5,570 nucleotides of DNA from CAZUVM01 sp964623885 (GTDB lineage Bacteria; Verrucomicrobiota; Verrucomicrobiia; Limisphaerales; UBA8199): assembly GCA_964623885.1 (NCBI GenBank), contig CAZUVM010000094.1, positions 1-5,570 on the forward strand, read 5' to 3'. Positions 1 to 5,570 of the stretch are shown one piece after another. The position numbers were made by a program, and so were the translations under genes. Every line of letters starts with the position of its first letter. The stretch's first letter is position 1. The notes beneath the pieces are model-generated. The model did not search any database, had not been told where the DNA came from, and was given only the letters and a program-made list of their open reading frames with translations.

Positions 1-473
1 CCCTTCTTCTTGAATTGCTTGGCAATTACCGATTCAAGCGCTTCGGATTCAATGCCCAGCATTTGGAGCACCGCGCCCAGCGCTGCGGTATTGGCTGCCA
101 ACTTGTTCGTGCCGCAAATCTGCTTCATCGGCATCGGGCAAAGCTGCACGCCCGCCGCGGTCTCGCCGGGCTTCAAGCGCTCGGAATCGTACACCACGCG
201 CGAGCCGGCGCGCATCAGTCGCAAATGCCGATCCATCGTGTCCTGGTTCAACGGCACCAGCACGTCGTGTTTGTCACCCATGCTCCGCACCGGATTGTCC
301 CCCGCGCGAATGGTCAAAAACGTGTGACCGCCCCGAATTATTGATTGATAAGCATTGTAGGCGTTAACATGAAGGCCGCGTCGCGCGAAAATACGCGCCA
401 GGATGTCTCCTGTGCTCGCGATGCCTTGTCCGTTTTCACCTCCGATACCGACTGCAAAATCGACTGTAGCCAT
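1..473 (-). CDS. 2-oxoacid:acceptor (ferredoxin) oxidoreductase subunit alpha, KorA type, N-terminal part (partial)
   Basis: This is the first 157 codons of a gene that continues past the left edge. Enzymes of this family oxidatively decarboxylate 2-oxoacids (2-oxoglutarate, pyruvate or branched-chain oxoacids) to acyl-CoA in the cytoplasm, passing electrons to ferredoxin. The visible part is the gamma domain that KorA-type subunits carry ahead of the thiamine-diphosphate-binding alpha domain. It opens with the glycine-rich motif GIGGENGQGIASTG (residues 9-22), followed by SIIRGGHTFLTIR (44-56), a Rossmann-like segment HDVLVPLNQDT (69-79) and the late-gamma segment NKLAANTAALGAVL (123-136). 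The ATG at 473 is preferred because AGAAAGG lies 9 nt upstream; an in-frame ATG at 503 would add 10 residues but has a poor ribosome site. A partner beta subunit would be expected downstream, outside the window. Substrate cannot be told from this part, so no symbol is given. A separate gamma subunit (PorG type) is the main alternative. Confidence 0.87.
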   Translation of the reverse strand, partial: MATVDFAVGIGGENGQGIASTGDILARIFARRGLHVNAYNAYQSIIRGGHTFLTIRAGDNPVRSMGDKHDVLVPLNQDTMDRHLRLMRAGSRVVYDSERLKPGETAAGVQLCPMPMKQICGTNKLAANTAALGAVLQMLGIESEALESVIAKQFKKK

Positions 474-645
474 GATGCGTTGCCTTTCTCTTCCCCGAAT
501 CATGCGCCCTAAATGCAGGGATTAGCAAGTGTAAAGAATAAAGCAAAAGGTCCACCAGCGTGCAAGGGATATTTGTCGCATTTTTCAACATTTACTTCTG
601 GCAATCACCGCGCGCGAAGTGCAGGGTAAAAATCGAAATCTTGCT
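474..645. other. Divergent intergenic region between the KorA-type and UreF-like genes
   Basis: These 172 bp separate two genes transcribed away from each other, so both promoters should lie here. The middle (about 525-600) is AT-rich compared with the flanking coding DNA. On the minus strand, TTGCAC followed after 17 nt by TTTATT is a weak promoter-like pair; on the plus strand I find no convincing -35/-10 pair. I see no strong inverted repeat, no small ORF with a good start and no riboswitch-like structure. Confidence 0.4.
483..489 (-). promoter_or_regulatory. Ribosome binding site of the KorA-type gene
   Basis: AGAAAGG on the minus strand lies 9 nt before the ATG at 473. It is the clearest Shine-Dalgarno-like site in the window, and it decides between the ATG at 473 and the in-frame ATG at 503. 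Confidence 0.5.
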
Positions 646-1293
646 ATGGTGAAACAACCGCAAGTGGCAATCAGCGACGCGGCCGAGTGGCTGGGCGACT
701 GGCATCCGCTGACCGAGCAATTGGGCTCGGCCGATGGCCTGGTCACGCTCGGCTCCGTTTCGTCTCTGCTGCGGCTGACACCGGTGCGCGATTTGGCGTC
801 CCTGCGCGCGTTTCTATTCCAATACCAGGATCAAATCCTGCGTCCGCTGGAATTGCCAGCGATCGAAGCCGCCCACGGCCACACCGCGCGCATGGAATTG
901 CGCGAGCTGATCGAGTTGGATCAGCGCCTCGTCGATGAACCGTTGCTGAGCAACTTTGCCTTGGCTAGCCGCCGTGTTGGACAGAGCCAGTTGCGAAAGC
1001 TGCGGCCGCTGCGGGATCAGCGGATGGTCCAACGCTATCTCCAGGCGGTGGATAGTGGGGAGGCGAGCGCCTGGCATACACTCGTTTATGGCCTGACGCT
1101 CGAGGTTTATTCATTACCGCTGCGCCAGGGTCTCCTCGGCTACGCGCAACAAACCACGCGCGGCTTTATTTACGCCGCCTCGGCGCCGCTGCAGTTATCC
1201 GAGTGTCATTGTCGGGAGCTGTTCGATGACCTTTGCGCCGGTTTGCCCGACGCTATCGAGGAGTTGCTTCGGACGAGAGCGGACGTCGGATAA
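646..1293 (+). CDS. UreF-like protein (divergent urease accessory family)
   Basis: The 215-residue protein resembles UreF, the helical protein that, with UreD and UreG, helps deliver nickel to urease. Length and order of helical blocks fit: an Arg/Leu-rich helix with a D-x-P-like turn (about 48-80), an acidic segment ELIELDQRLVDE (88-98), ASRRVGQSQLRKL (107-119) where UreF has its S-x-x-x-G-x-x-L-L helix, HTLVYGLTLEVYSLP (144-158), and a final helix pair with GYAQQTTRGFIYAA (165-178) where UreF proteins have a conserved Tyr/Ala-rich helix. The N-terminal UreF hallmark (LPxGxFxxSxGLE) is not visible; residues 31-45 are a poor substitute. No urease gene is in the window, so a urease role is unproven. 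The ATG at 646 is chosen; a GTG at 619 would add 9 residues. Neither start has a good Shine-Dalgarno site (AGGG at 623-626 is about 19 nt from the ATG). The assignment rests on pattern recognition of a weakly conserved family; a lineage-specific helical protein of unknown role is the alternative. Confidence 0.65.
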   Translation: MVKQPQVAISDAAEWLGDWHPLTEQLGSADGLVTLGSVSSLLRLTPVRDLASLRAFLFQYQDQILRPLELPAIEAAHGHTARMELRELIELDQRLVDEPLLSNFALASRRVGQSQLRKLRPLRDQRMVQRYLQAVDSGEASAWHTLVYGLTLEVYSLPLRQGLLGYAQQTTRGFIYAASAPLQLSECHCRELFDDLCAGLPDAIEELLRTRADVG

Positions 1294-1336
1294 GTCCCCA
1301 CGAGTCCGACATCAATTCCGGAACTCCAAAGCTCAC

Positions 1337-1357
1337 GCCGCGATCAGCGGCTGTTTC
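1337..1357 (+). terminator. Weak candidate terminator after the UreF-like gene
   Basis: GCCGC (1337-1341) pairs perfectly with GCGGC (1347-1351) around a 5-nt GATCA loop, followed by TGTTTC. It is 44 nt past the stop at 1291-1293. The stem is short and the T tract is broken, so termination here is a guess; if it fails, the UreF-like gene and the symporter could be co-transcribed. Confidence 0.3.
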
Positions 1358-1362
1358 AAAGT

Positions 1363-1425
1363 CCGAATTTTCCGAATTCGCATTTGTTTGCATTTTAATT
1401 TCCAAATTCGGAATTTAAAATTCCG
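1363..1425. repeat. AT-rich palindromic intergenic element
   Basis: This short block is built from variants of CCGAATTT/AAATTCGG in both orientations. CGGAATTT (1409-1416) and AAATTCCG (1418-1425) form a perfect 8-bp inverted repeat around one central base. TTCCGAATT (1370-1378) is also the exact reverse complement of AATTCGGAA (1405-1413), so two alternative hairpins compete. CCGAATTTTCCGAATT (1363-1378) is an internal direct repeat of CCGAATT. The element ends 9 nt before the symporter ATG. It contains two -10-like hexamers, TTTAAT (1394-1399) and TAAAAT (1416-1421), without clear -35 partners. It could be a dispersed intergenic repeat, an operator, or simply the promoter region of the symporter. 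Confidence 0.5.
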
Positions 1426-1434
1426 CGCGCAACG

Positions 1435-3066
1435 ATGAATGCATTTTTTAGTGCCGGCGATTGGTTCATCATTGTGGCTTACCTCCTTGGAATCATTGGC
1501 CTGGGCCTTTGGTTTGGGAAGGACCAGCGCAATACCCGTGATTATTTTCTCGGGAGCAAAACGGTTCCGTGGTGGGGGATCGGGCTGTCGATCGTTGCGG
1601 CCGAGACCAGTGCCCTGACAATTATCGGCGTGCCGGCGATGGCGTACGGCGGCGATATCGCCTTTCTCCAGATGATCCTCGGCTATGTTATCGCGCGGAT
1701 CATTCTGGCCGTTGTTTTGGTGCCGCATTATTTCAAAGGTGAAATCTATTCGCCTTACCAGCTTTTTGCCCGTGCCTTTGGCGAGCCGGCGCGCCAGACC
1801 GCCGCCGGATTCTTTTTGCTGAGCGAAACTCTGGCGGCCGGTGTTCGCGTTTATGTAGCCAGCATTCCGGTCAAGCTTATCCTCGGCGAACCCCTGATGC
1901 GCGTGGGATTTGGCGATCCGGTTTTTGGTTCGATCCTCTTGTTCGTGATGTTGGCACTTCTGTACACCTACGTGGGCGGCGTTAAAGCCGTCATTTGGAC
2001 TGACGCGGTACAGTTTGGATTGTTCCTGCTGGGCGGCTTGTTCGCCCTGTTCTATATCCCGACGTTGATCGACGGCGGCTTTGGCGCTGTGATCGCGAAA
2101 GCATCTGCGGCCGGCAAGCTGCATTGGATCAATGCCCTGCCGCCGGTCGGGACCTCCTGGTTGAAGTTCCTGCTCGGCGCGCCGTTCAATCTGTGGATGG
2201 GTTTAATTGGGGGAACCGTCGTCGTGTTGTCTTCACATGGCGCCGAGCAGCTTATTGTGCAGCGCGTTTTAGCGTGCAAGTCGGTGGCCGACGGCCGCAA
2301 GGCCCTGGTCCTGAGCGCGGTGGTCATTTTTCCATTATTCCTCATCTTTTTGGTGGTTGGGGCGATGCTCTGGGTTTTTTATCAGGGACATCCTTTGCAA
2401 ATCACGCTGCCCGAACCGCGCCCAGGCTCCGGGATCAAAGCCAATGATTTTATCTTTCCCATTTTCATGGTTACCGAGGTGCCGCATGTGCTTAAAGGTT
2501 TTCTCATCGTCGCCATCCTTTCGGCCGCCATGTCCTCAGTCAGTTCGGCGCTCACTTCGCTCGCCTCGGTGTCTACGATGGATTTTGTTCAGCGCTTGTG
2601 GCCGCAACGCAGCGAGCTCTTCTTTTTAAGGTTCAGCCGGTTCTCAACCGTGTTTTGGGCTGCGGCATTGGTTCTGATTGCCTACTTGAGCCGGCAGGTT
2701 GAGTTCGTGTTAAACGCTGCCTTCTCGTTGCGCGGCTTGACCAGTGGCGCATTGGTGGGAGGCCTGGCATTGTCGGTGTTCTGGAGCAAACGGAGTCCTG
2801 TGTCCGTCGTGACCAGCATGCTGATCTCGCTATCAGTGATGACTGCGATCCAGGTGCTGCCGCTCTGGGAAGTCAGCCGGCCGCTCTGGATGAAGACCTT
2901 TGGAACGGAGATCTTTTGGCCGTGGTACACCTTGATAGGGGCCATCGTGACGGTTGGGTCTGCGTGGCTGATCGACAATTGCATTGGCGCGAAGCCAAAC
3001 GCTCATCATTCCGATTACCAAACGCCCGCGGGTACTCGCAGCGAGGCACAACGCACCAAACGCTGA
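1435..3066 (+). CDS. Sodium:solute symporter (SSS family, SGLT/SMVT-like)
   Basis: This 543-residue inner-membrane protein of the LeuT fold uses the Na+ gradient to import a small solute. Length and about 13 predicted helices fit the family: a leading helix (10-27), then LSIVAAETSALTIIG (51-65), the first core helix. The SSS signatures are present: YVGGVKAVIWTDAVQF (179-194), EQLIVQRVLACKS (271-283) and, in core helix 8, LSAAMSSVSSALTS (362-375). A364, S367 and S368 fall where vSGLT has its Na2-site residues A361, S364 and S365, so Na+ coupling is well supported. Substrate is not determined; sugars, myo-inositol, carboxylates, vitamins and urea are all carried by relatives. The C-terminal tail (518-543) is polar and cytoplasmic or periplasmic depending on helix count. 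The ATG at 1435 has no recognisable Shine-Dalgarno site and lies just after a palindromic AT-rich element. The gene ends 34 bp from the converging sugar porter, with no clear terminator hairpin in the gap. Confidence 0.93.
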   Translation: MNAFFSAGDWFIIVAYLLGIIGLGLWFGKDQRNTRDYFLGSKTVPWWGIGLSIVAAETSALTIIGVPAMAYGGDIAFLQMILGYVIARIILAVVLVPHYFKGEIYSPYQLFARAFGEPARQTAAGFFLLSETLAAGVRVYVASIPVKLILGEPLMRVGFGDPVFGSILLFVMLALLYTYVGGVKAVIWTDAVQFGLFLLGGLFALFYIPTLIDGGFGAVIAKASAAGKLHWINALPPVGTSWLKFLLGAPFNLWMGLIGGTVVVLSSHGAEQLIVQRVLACKSVADGRKALVLSAVVIFPLFLIFLVVGAMLWVFYQGHPLQITLPEPRPGSGIKANDFIFPIFMVTEVPHVLKGFLIVAILSAAMSSVSSALTSLASVSTMDFVQRLWPQRSELFFLRFSRFSTVFWAAALVLIAYLSRQVEFVLNAAFSLRGLTSGALVGGLALSVFWSKRSPVSVVTSMLISLSVMTAIQVLPLWEVSRPLWMKTFGTEIFWPWYTLIGAIVTVGSAWLIDNCIGAKPNAHHSDYQTPAGTRSEAQRTKR

Positions 3067-3100
3067 TCACGGCGTGGTGGCGTGCTGTCCGTCCCGTCCT

Positions 3101-4483
3101 TCAATCATGTACTCCGAGCCGCTTTTGCAGCTCTTCGAGCGAAATCCCTTTGGTTTCCGGCAAGTACTTCAGGACCAGGACAAATTGCAGCACCATCATT
3201 ATTGCGAAGAACCCGAAGGCATAGGCGCCCGAGGCGGCAGCCACCACGGGGAATGACCAACTAACGGCAGCGCAAAGCACCCAGATTAGGAAACAAACCG
3301 CCGCGGATCCGGAGGCGCGAACCGCGTTGGGCAAAAGTTCAGAAACCATGACCCAAACCACAGCTCCTTGCGAATACGCGTGTGACCCAACCACGCCCAT
3401 CATCGCGGCGATAACGATCCAACCCTGCGCGTGCGTTGCAAAAACATAGGCGGCGAGACCGTGGGAGAGAACAAATGTTACCGAACCAACCAACAACAGC
3501 GCTTTCCTTCCCACCCGGTCGATCAGCGCCATCGCCACTATCGTCATAATGAGATTCGTCAGCCCAACAATAACCGACTGCATGAGCGCGCCGGTCTTGT
3601 CTGCTCCAGCCATTCTGAAAATATCTGCGGTGTAATAGATGACTGCATTAATGCCATCGAGTTGGTTGAAAGCGCCCACCATGCAGGCCAGCAGCAGCGG
3701 CTTGAGGTACTTTCGCTGGAATAGTCGCTGATGCTCCCCGGAGACTTCAGCCTTGAGCGATTCCTGAATCTCAGATGCTTCGGCCGCCGGATTCTCGTGT
3801 CCAAAACGAGTGAGAACTTGCCGCGCTTGTTCAGGCCGACCCTGCTTGACCAGCCAACGTGGGCTCTCGGGCAGGAAGACGCTGGTGAGCAGAAATGCCA
3901 GAGCAGGCAACCCCATAACCCCGAACATCCACCGCCACGCGCCGGCGTATTCCGCCCCCAGAAAATGGGCCAAGAGGTAATTCGAGAGATAAGCAACGAG
4001 AATGCCGATTACAATGTTCAGTTGGCTGACAGCAACGAGTAACCCGCGACGTCGAGCCGGCGCGATCTCCGTGATGTACATAGGACAAACCACCGAAGCC
4101 GCACCCACGGCCACGCCTCCCAGCCAGCGGAACGCCAACAGCGCATACCAATTCCATGCCAGAGCGCAACCGGCCGCCGAAATCAGGAACAATACCGCGA
4201 GAATAACGAGCACCGGGCGCCGTCCCCACCAATCCGCCGGTCGGCCCGCCAGCAGTGAACCAACCATGGTTCCGAGCAATGCGCTCGAGACCGTAAATCC
4301 GAGCAAGTTATCGCTGAGCGCGAAAACGTCGCGAAGGGCTTGGGTGGTGCCCGAAATTACGGCCGTATCAAAGCCGAACAAAAACGATCCTAGAGCGGCG
4401 ACAATCGCGCTCAGGACCAGAATGCCGCGGCCAGTGGAGAAAGAAGTTGCGTTTCCGGTGTCGGTGGAGAGCGGTGGGTGCAT
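3101..4483 (-). CDS. Sugar porter family MFS transporter (XylE/GLUT-like)
   Basis: This 460-residue, 12-helix inner-membrane protein imports a sugar, probably with H+. Sugar porter motifs occur in order: GFDTAVISG (37-45) in helix 1, with D39 at the position of the proton-coupling Asp27 of XylE; RPADWWGRRP (81-90), the MFS loop 2-3 motif; R119 before the GG of helix 4; PESPRWL (205-211) at the end of the N-half; NQLDGINAVIYY (273-284) in helix 7; DRVGRK (322-327), the second-half loop motif; W377 and E382 in helix 10; and PETKG (442-446) at the C-terminus. XylE has QQ at the sugar-binding start of helix 7, here N273-Q274, and the usual GP before the helix 10 Trp is GA here. The ATG at 4483 is preferred over an in-frame TTG at 4558, because a good promoter lies between them and the extra 25 residues do not look conserved. 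Sugar identity is unknown. Confidence 0.93.
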   Translation of the reverse strand: MHPPLSTDTGNATSFSTGRGILVLSAIVAALGSFLFGFDTAVISGTTQALRDVFALSDNLLGFTVSSALLGTMVGSLLAGRPADWWGRRPVLVILAVLFLISAAGCALAWNWYALLAFRWLGGVAVGAASVVCPMYITEIAPARRRGLLVAVSQLNIVIGILVAYLSNYLLAHFLGAEYAGAWRWMFGVMGLPALAFLLTSVFLPESPRWLVKQGRPEQARQVLTRFGHENPAAEASEIQESLKAEVSGEHQRLFQRKYLKPLLLACMVGAFNQLDGINAVIYYTADIFRMAGADKTGALMQSVIVGLTNLIMTIVAMALIDRVGRKALLLVGSVTFVLSHGLAAYVFATHAQGWIVIAAMMGVVGSHAYSQGAVVWVMVSELLPNAVRASGSAAVCFLIWVLCAAVSWSFPVVAAASGAYAFGFFAIMMVLQFVLVLKYLPETKGISLEELQKRLGVHD

Positions 4484-4521
4484 AGTCAGGGGCGAGCGGG
4501 ACGCAATAGCATGCGAAATGT

Positions 4522-4551
4522 TTATTAGCTGGAGCAATGAATAGTGGTCAA
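4522..4551 (-). promoter_or_regulatory. Candidate sigma-70 type promoter of the sugar porter gene
   Basis: On the minus strand TTGACC (4551-4546) is followed after 18 nt by TAATAA (4527-4522). Transcription would start near 4515 and give a leader of about 30 nt before the ATG at 4483. The -35 matches five of six consensus bases; the -10 is weaker. Its position excludes the upstream TTG at 4558 as a start codon for transcripts made from it. Confidence 0.4.
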
Positions 4552-4617
4552 GGCGCAAGTTTCGCGCCGCTTCAGTTTTTCACAACCAAGCTATCAGAGT
4601 CCTCTATCCCATTAGAC

Positions 4618-4646
4618 TTGACCGGGCAGTACTTGGCTGTGTTAAG
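4618..4646 (+). promoter_or_regulatory. Candidate promoter of the secreted protein gene
   Basis: TTGACC (4618-4623) matches five of six -35 bases, and after 17 nt comes GTTAAG (4641-4646), a poor -10 preceded by an extended-type TG (4638-4639). Transcription would start near 4653, 13 nt before the ATG. A rival pair is TTGGCT (4633-4638) with GACAAT (4655-4660), which would yield an almost leaderless transcript. The choice between them is open. Confidence 0.3.
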
Positions 4647-4654
4647 GTGCCCGG
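4622..4654. repeat. 7-bp inverted repeat upstream of the secreted protein gene
   Basis: CCGGGCA (4622-4628) and TGCCCGG (4648-4654) are perfect reverse complements separated by 19 nt. The dyad overlaps the end of the candidate -35 box and spans the candidate -10, as an operator would; it ends 11 nt before the ATG at 4666. The right arm also overlaps GGGA (4653-4656), the only Shine-Dalgarno-like bases for that gene, so a hairpin could alternatively act on the RNA. Confidence 0.4.
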
Positions 4655-4665
4655 GACAATTGTTT

Positions 4666-5570
4666 ATGAGTTTTGCTTCTCAGGTCCGCTTTTTCGCTTT
4701 CTTCGTTGCCACTCTTGCCTGGGTTGCTATGGCGGAACCCCAAACGCAAATCACTTCTGCCACTAATGCGGATGCAGCGGATACTAACGTCAACAGTATT
4801 CAGCTTTCGGTTCACCTCCCCTCGGATTCCTCACATATGACCATCGAGGAATTTCGTCACGCCAAATACCCAGTGGATGGTCGAAACTTCAGTCCAGTAG
4901 ATCAAAAGATTGCTAAACTGGGCGTGGTGCAGGATGACACGGAAGGATCGCTAAACCCGTATGTGCTGGCGGTCGCCGGATGTTACCCGACCGACGGTTC
5001 GTATCCTTATCGCTGCAAGCCGCTCGAATACGATCTCTACAATGGTGTGACGCAGGACATTTGGTACAAAAGCCGTATCGTGGCCAAGGCGCATCCGAAT
5101 TGGACGCGCTGCAGTTACTGTTGCGGACTGACGTTCGAAGTCTTCTGCCGCGCCATGCAATACCGGAACATTCAAAAGGGTTTGGACCCGGATGATTTCA
5201 ATGGGATGTCGTTCAGTGATCTCTTTAATCTGCTGCAATTATGGTACATTGAAGGCCCAGGCGATTCGCCCCAGTTTGGCATTGTCGCCTATGGCCTGGG
5301 CAAGAAAATCGAAAACCTCGAAGACGCCCGAGCTGGCGATTTCCTGGATTTCAGCCGCAGCAATAAGACGGGACATTCCGTAATCTTCATCGAATGGAAG
5401 AGAAACACCGATGGCAAGATTGCCGGCTTCAAATACTTCTCCTCGAATTCCCCGGGTGTGGGTTACGGCACGGAGTACTTCGTTGAATCCGGTGGAAAGG
5501 TGCTGCACGAGTATTTTCGCCTGGCTCGTGTCGGGAGCATCGAGCAGTACCAGAAGTTTGATCGGACGAA
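4666..5570 (+). CDS. Secreted cysteine-rich protein with NlpC/P60-like Cys-His fold (partial)
   Basis: The frame is open from the ATG at 4666 to the right edge (301 codons), so the C-terminus is missing. Residues 1-23 form a Sec signal peptide: a short Arg-containing start, a hydrophobic core (FFAFFVATLAWVAMA) and an A-x-A site before EP. A low-complexity Thr/Asn/Ala/Asp linker (about 26-45) follows. The mature part contains CSYCCGLTFEVF (149-160), which resembles the Cys-Ser-Gly-Leu start of the catalytic helix in NlpC/P60 and CHAP-type enzymes with C152 as candidate nucleophile. ARAGDFLDFSRSN (221-233) and GHSVIFIEW (236-244) then match the G-D-x-x-x-F and H-x-x-I/V-x-I strands, with H237 as candidate base. 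N261 could be the third polar residue. Such enzymes cut peptidoglycan or other amide bonds outside the cytoplasm. Six cysteines (106, 117, 149, 152, 153, 161) suggest disulfides, C106-C117 being an obvious pair. I do not recognise the exact family; a non-catalytic member is possible. Confidence 0.75.
   Translation, partial: MSFASQVRFFAFFVATLAWVAMAEPQTQITSATNADAADTNVNSIQLSVHLPSDSSHMTIEEFRHAKYPVDGRNFSPVDQKIAKLGVVQDDTEGSLNPYVLAVAGCYPTDGSYPYRCKPLEYDLYNGVTQDIWYKSRIVAKAHPNWTRCSYCCGLTFEVFCRAMQYRNIQKGLDPDDFNGMSFSDLFNLLQLWYIEGPGDSPQFGIVAYGLGKKIENLEDARAGDFLDFSRSNKTGHSVIFIEWKRNTDGKIAGFKYFSSNSPGVGYGTEYFVESGGKVLHEYFRLARVGSIEQYQKFDRT

Noticed and set aside
10..344. Two plus-strand open frames of 105 and 109 codons at the left edge
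   Set aside because: Both are antisense to the KorA-type gene, whose translated motifs are clear; the products show no domain.
507..520. CCCT...AGGG inverted repeat upstream of the KorA-type gene
   Set aside because: The arms are only 4 bp long, easily expected by chance.
1333..2124. Long minus-strand open frame (263 codons) opposite the symporter gene
   Set aside because: It lies antisense to a well-supported membrane protein, encodes a Gln/His/Asn-rich product with no recognisable domain, and its 3' end runs through the intergenic palindromes; it is a codon-bias shadow.
3067..3100. Possible bidirectional terminator in the convergent gap
   Set aside because: The 34 bp contain short GTCC/GTCCC repeats but no stem of useful length and no T tract in either direction.
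3559..4232. Minus-strand open frames inside the sugar porter gene in another frame
   Set aside because: They overlap the real coding frame, lack membrane segments or motifs of their own and match out-of-frame reading of the transporter.
4002..4544. Plus-strand open frame of 180 codons opposite the 5' part of the sugar porter gene
   Set aside because: Its product is a low-information Arg/Ala/Pro/Thr-rich sequence antisense to conserved transporter motifs.
4951..5508. Small open frames on both strands near the right edge
   Set aside because: They lie within the secreted-protein gene, whose signal peptide and Cys/His motifs support the frame starting at 4666.
1..5570. CRISPR array, insertion sequence, phage, defence or biosynthetic cluster
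   Set aside because: No regularly spaced repeats, transposase or integrase motifs, tRNA-like boundary or defence-type domains are seen on either strand.

Overview
This 5.57-kb window looks like an ordinary stretch of chromosome from a moderately GC-rich free-living Gram-negative bacterium. The mix of a KorA-type oxidoreductase, a divergent UreF-like protein without urease genes, two large carbohydrate-type transporters and a secreted Cys/His protein, together with mostly weak Shine-Dalgarno sites and AT-rich palindromes between genes, suggests Verrucomicrobiota (Pedosphaera/Limisphaera-like). That placement is inference; no rRNA or other marker gene is present.

Layout. Positions 1-473 (minus) hold the N-terminal part of a 2-oxoacid:ferredoxin oxidoreductase alpha subunit, which runs off the left edge. 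A short divergent spacer separates it from a UreF-like gene at 646-1293 (plus). A 141-bp spacer with a small GC hairpin and an AT-rich palindromic element leads to a sodium:solute symporter at 1435-3066 (plus). This converges, across 34 bp, on a major facilitator sugar porter at 3101-4483 (minus). A divergent intergenic region (4484-4665) carries a promoter candidate in each direction and a 7-bp dyad. The last gene, starting at 4666 (plus), encodes a secreted, cysteine-rich protein with an NlpC/P60-like Cys...His arrangement and runs off the right edge.

How the genes relate. The five genes do not form one obvious pathway. Two transporters with different energy coupling (Na+ for the symporter, probably H+ for the sugar porter) sit tail to tail, which fits a heterotroph taking up sugars or other small organic solutes. 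The ferredoxin-linked oxidoreductase belongs to central carbon metabolism. The secreted protein may share its intergenic control region with the sugar porter. The two edge genes are open at the window boundary, so they are easily missed if only complete ORFs are considered.

I see no CRISPR array, transposase, tRNA, rRNA, phage gene or defence system, and nothing that clearly makes up a new multi-gene system. The points most worth a second look are the UreF-like protein, the secreted cysteine-rich putative peptidase/amidase, and the two palindromic intergenic elements.
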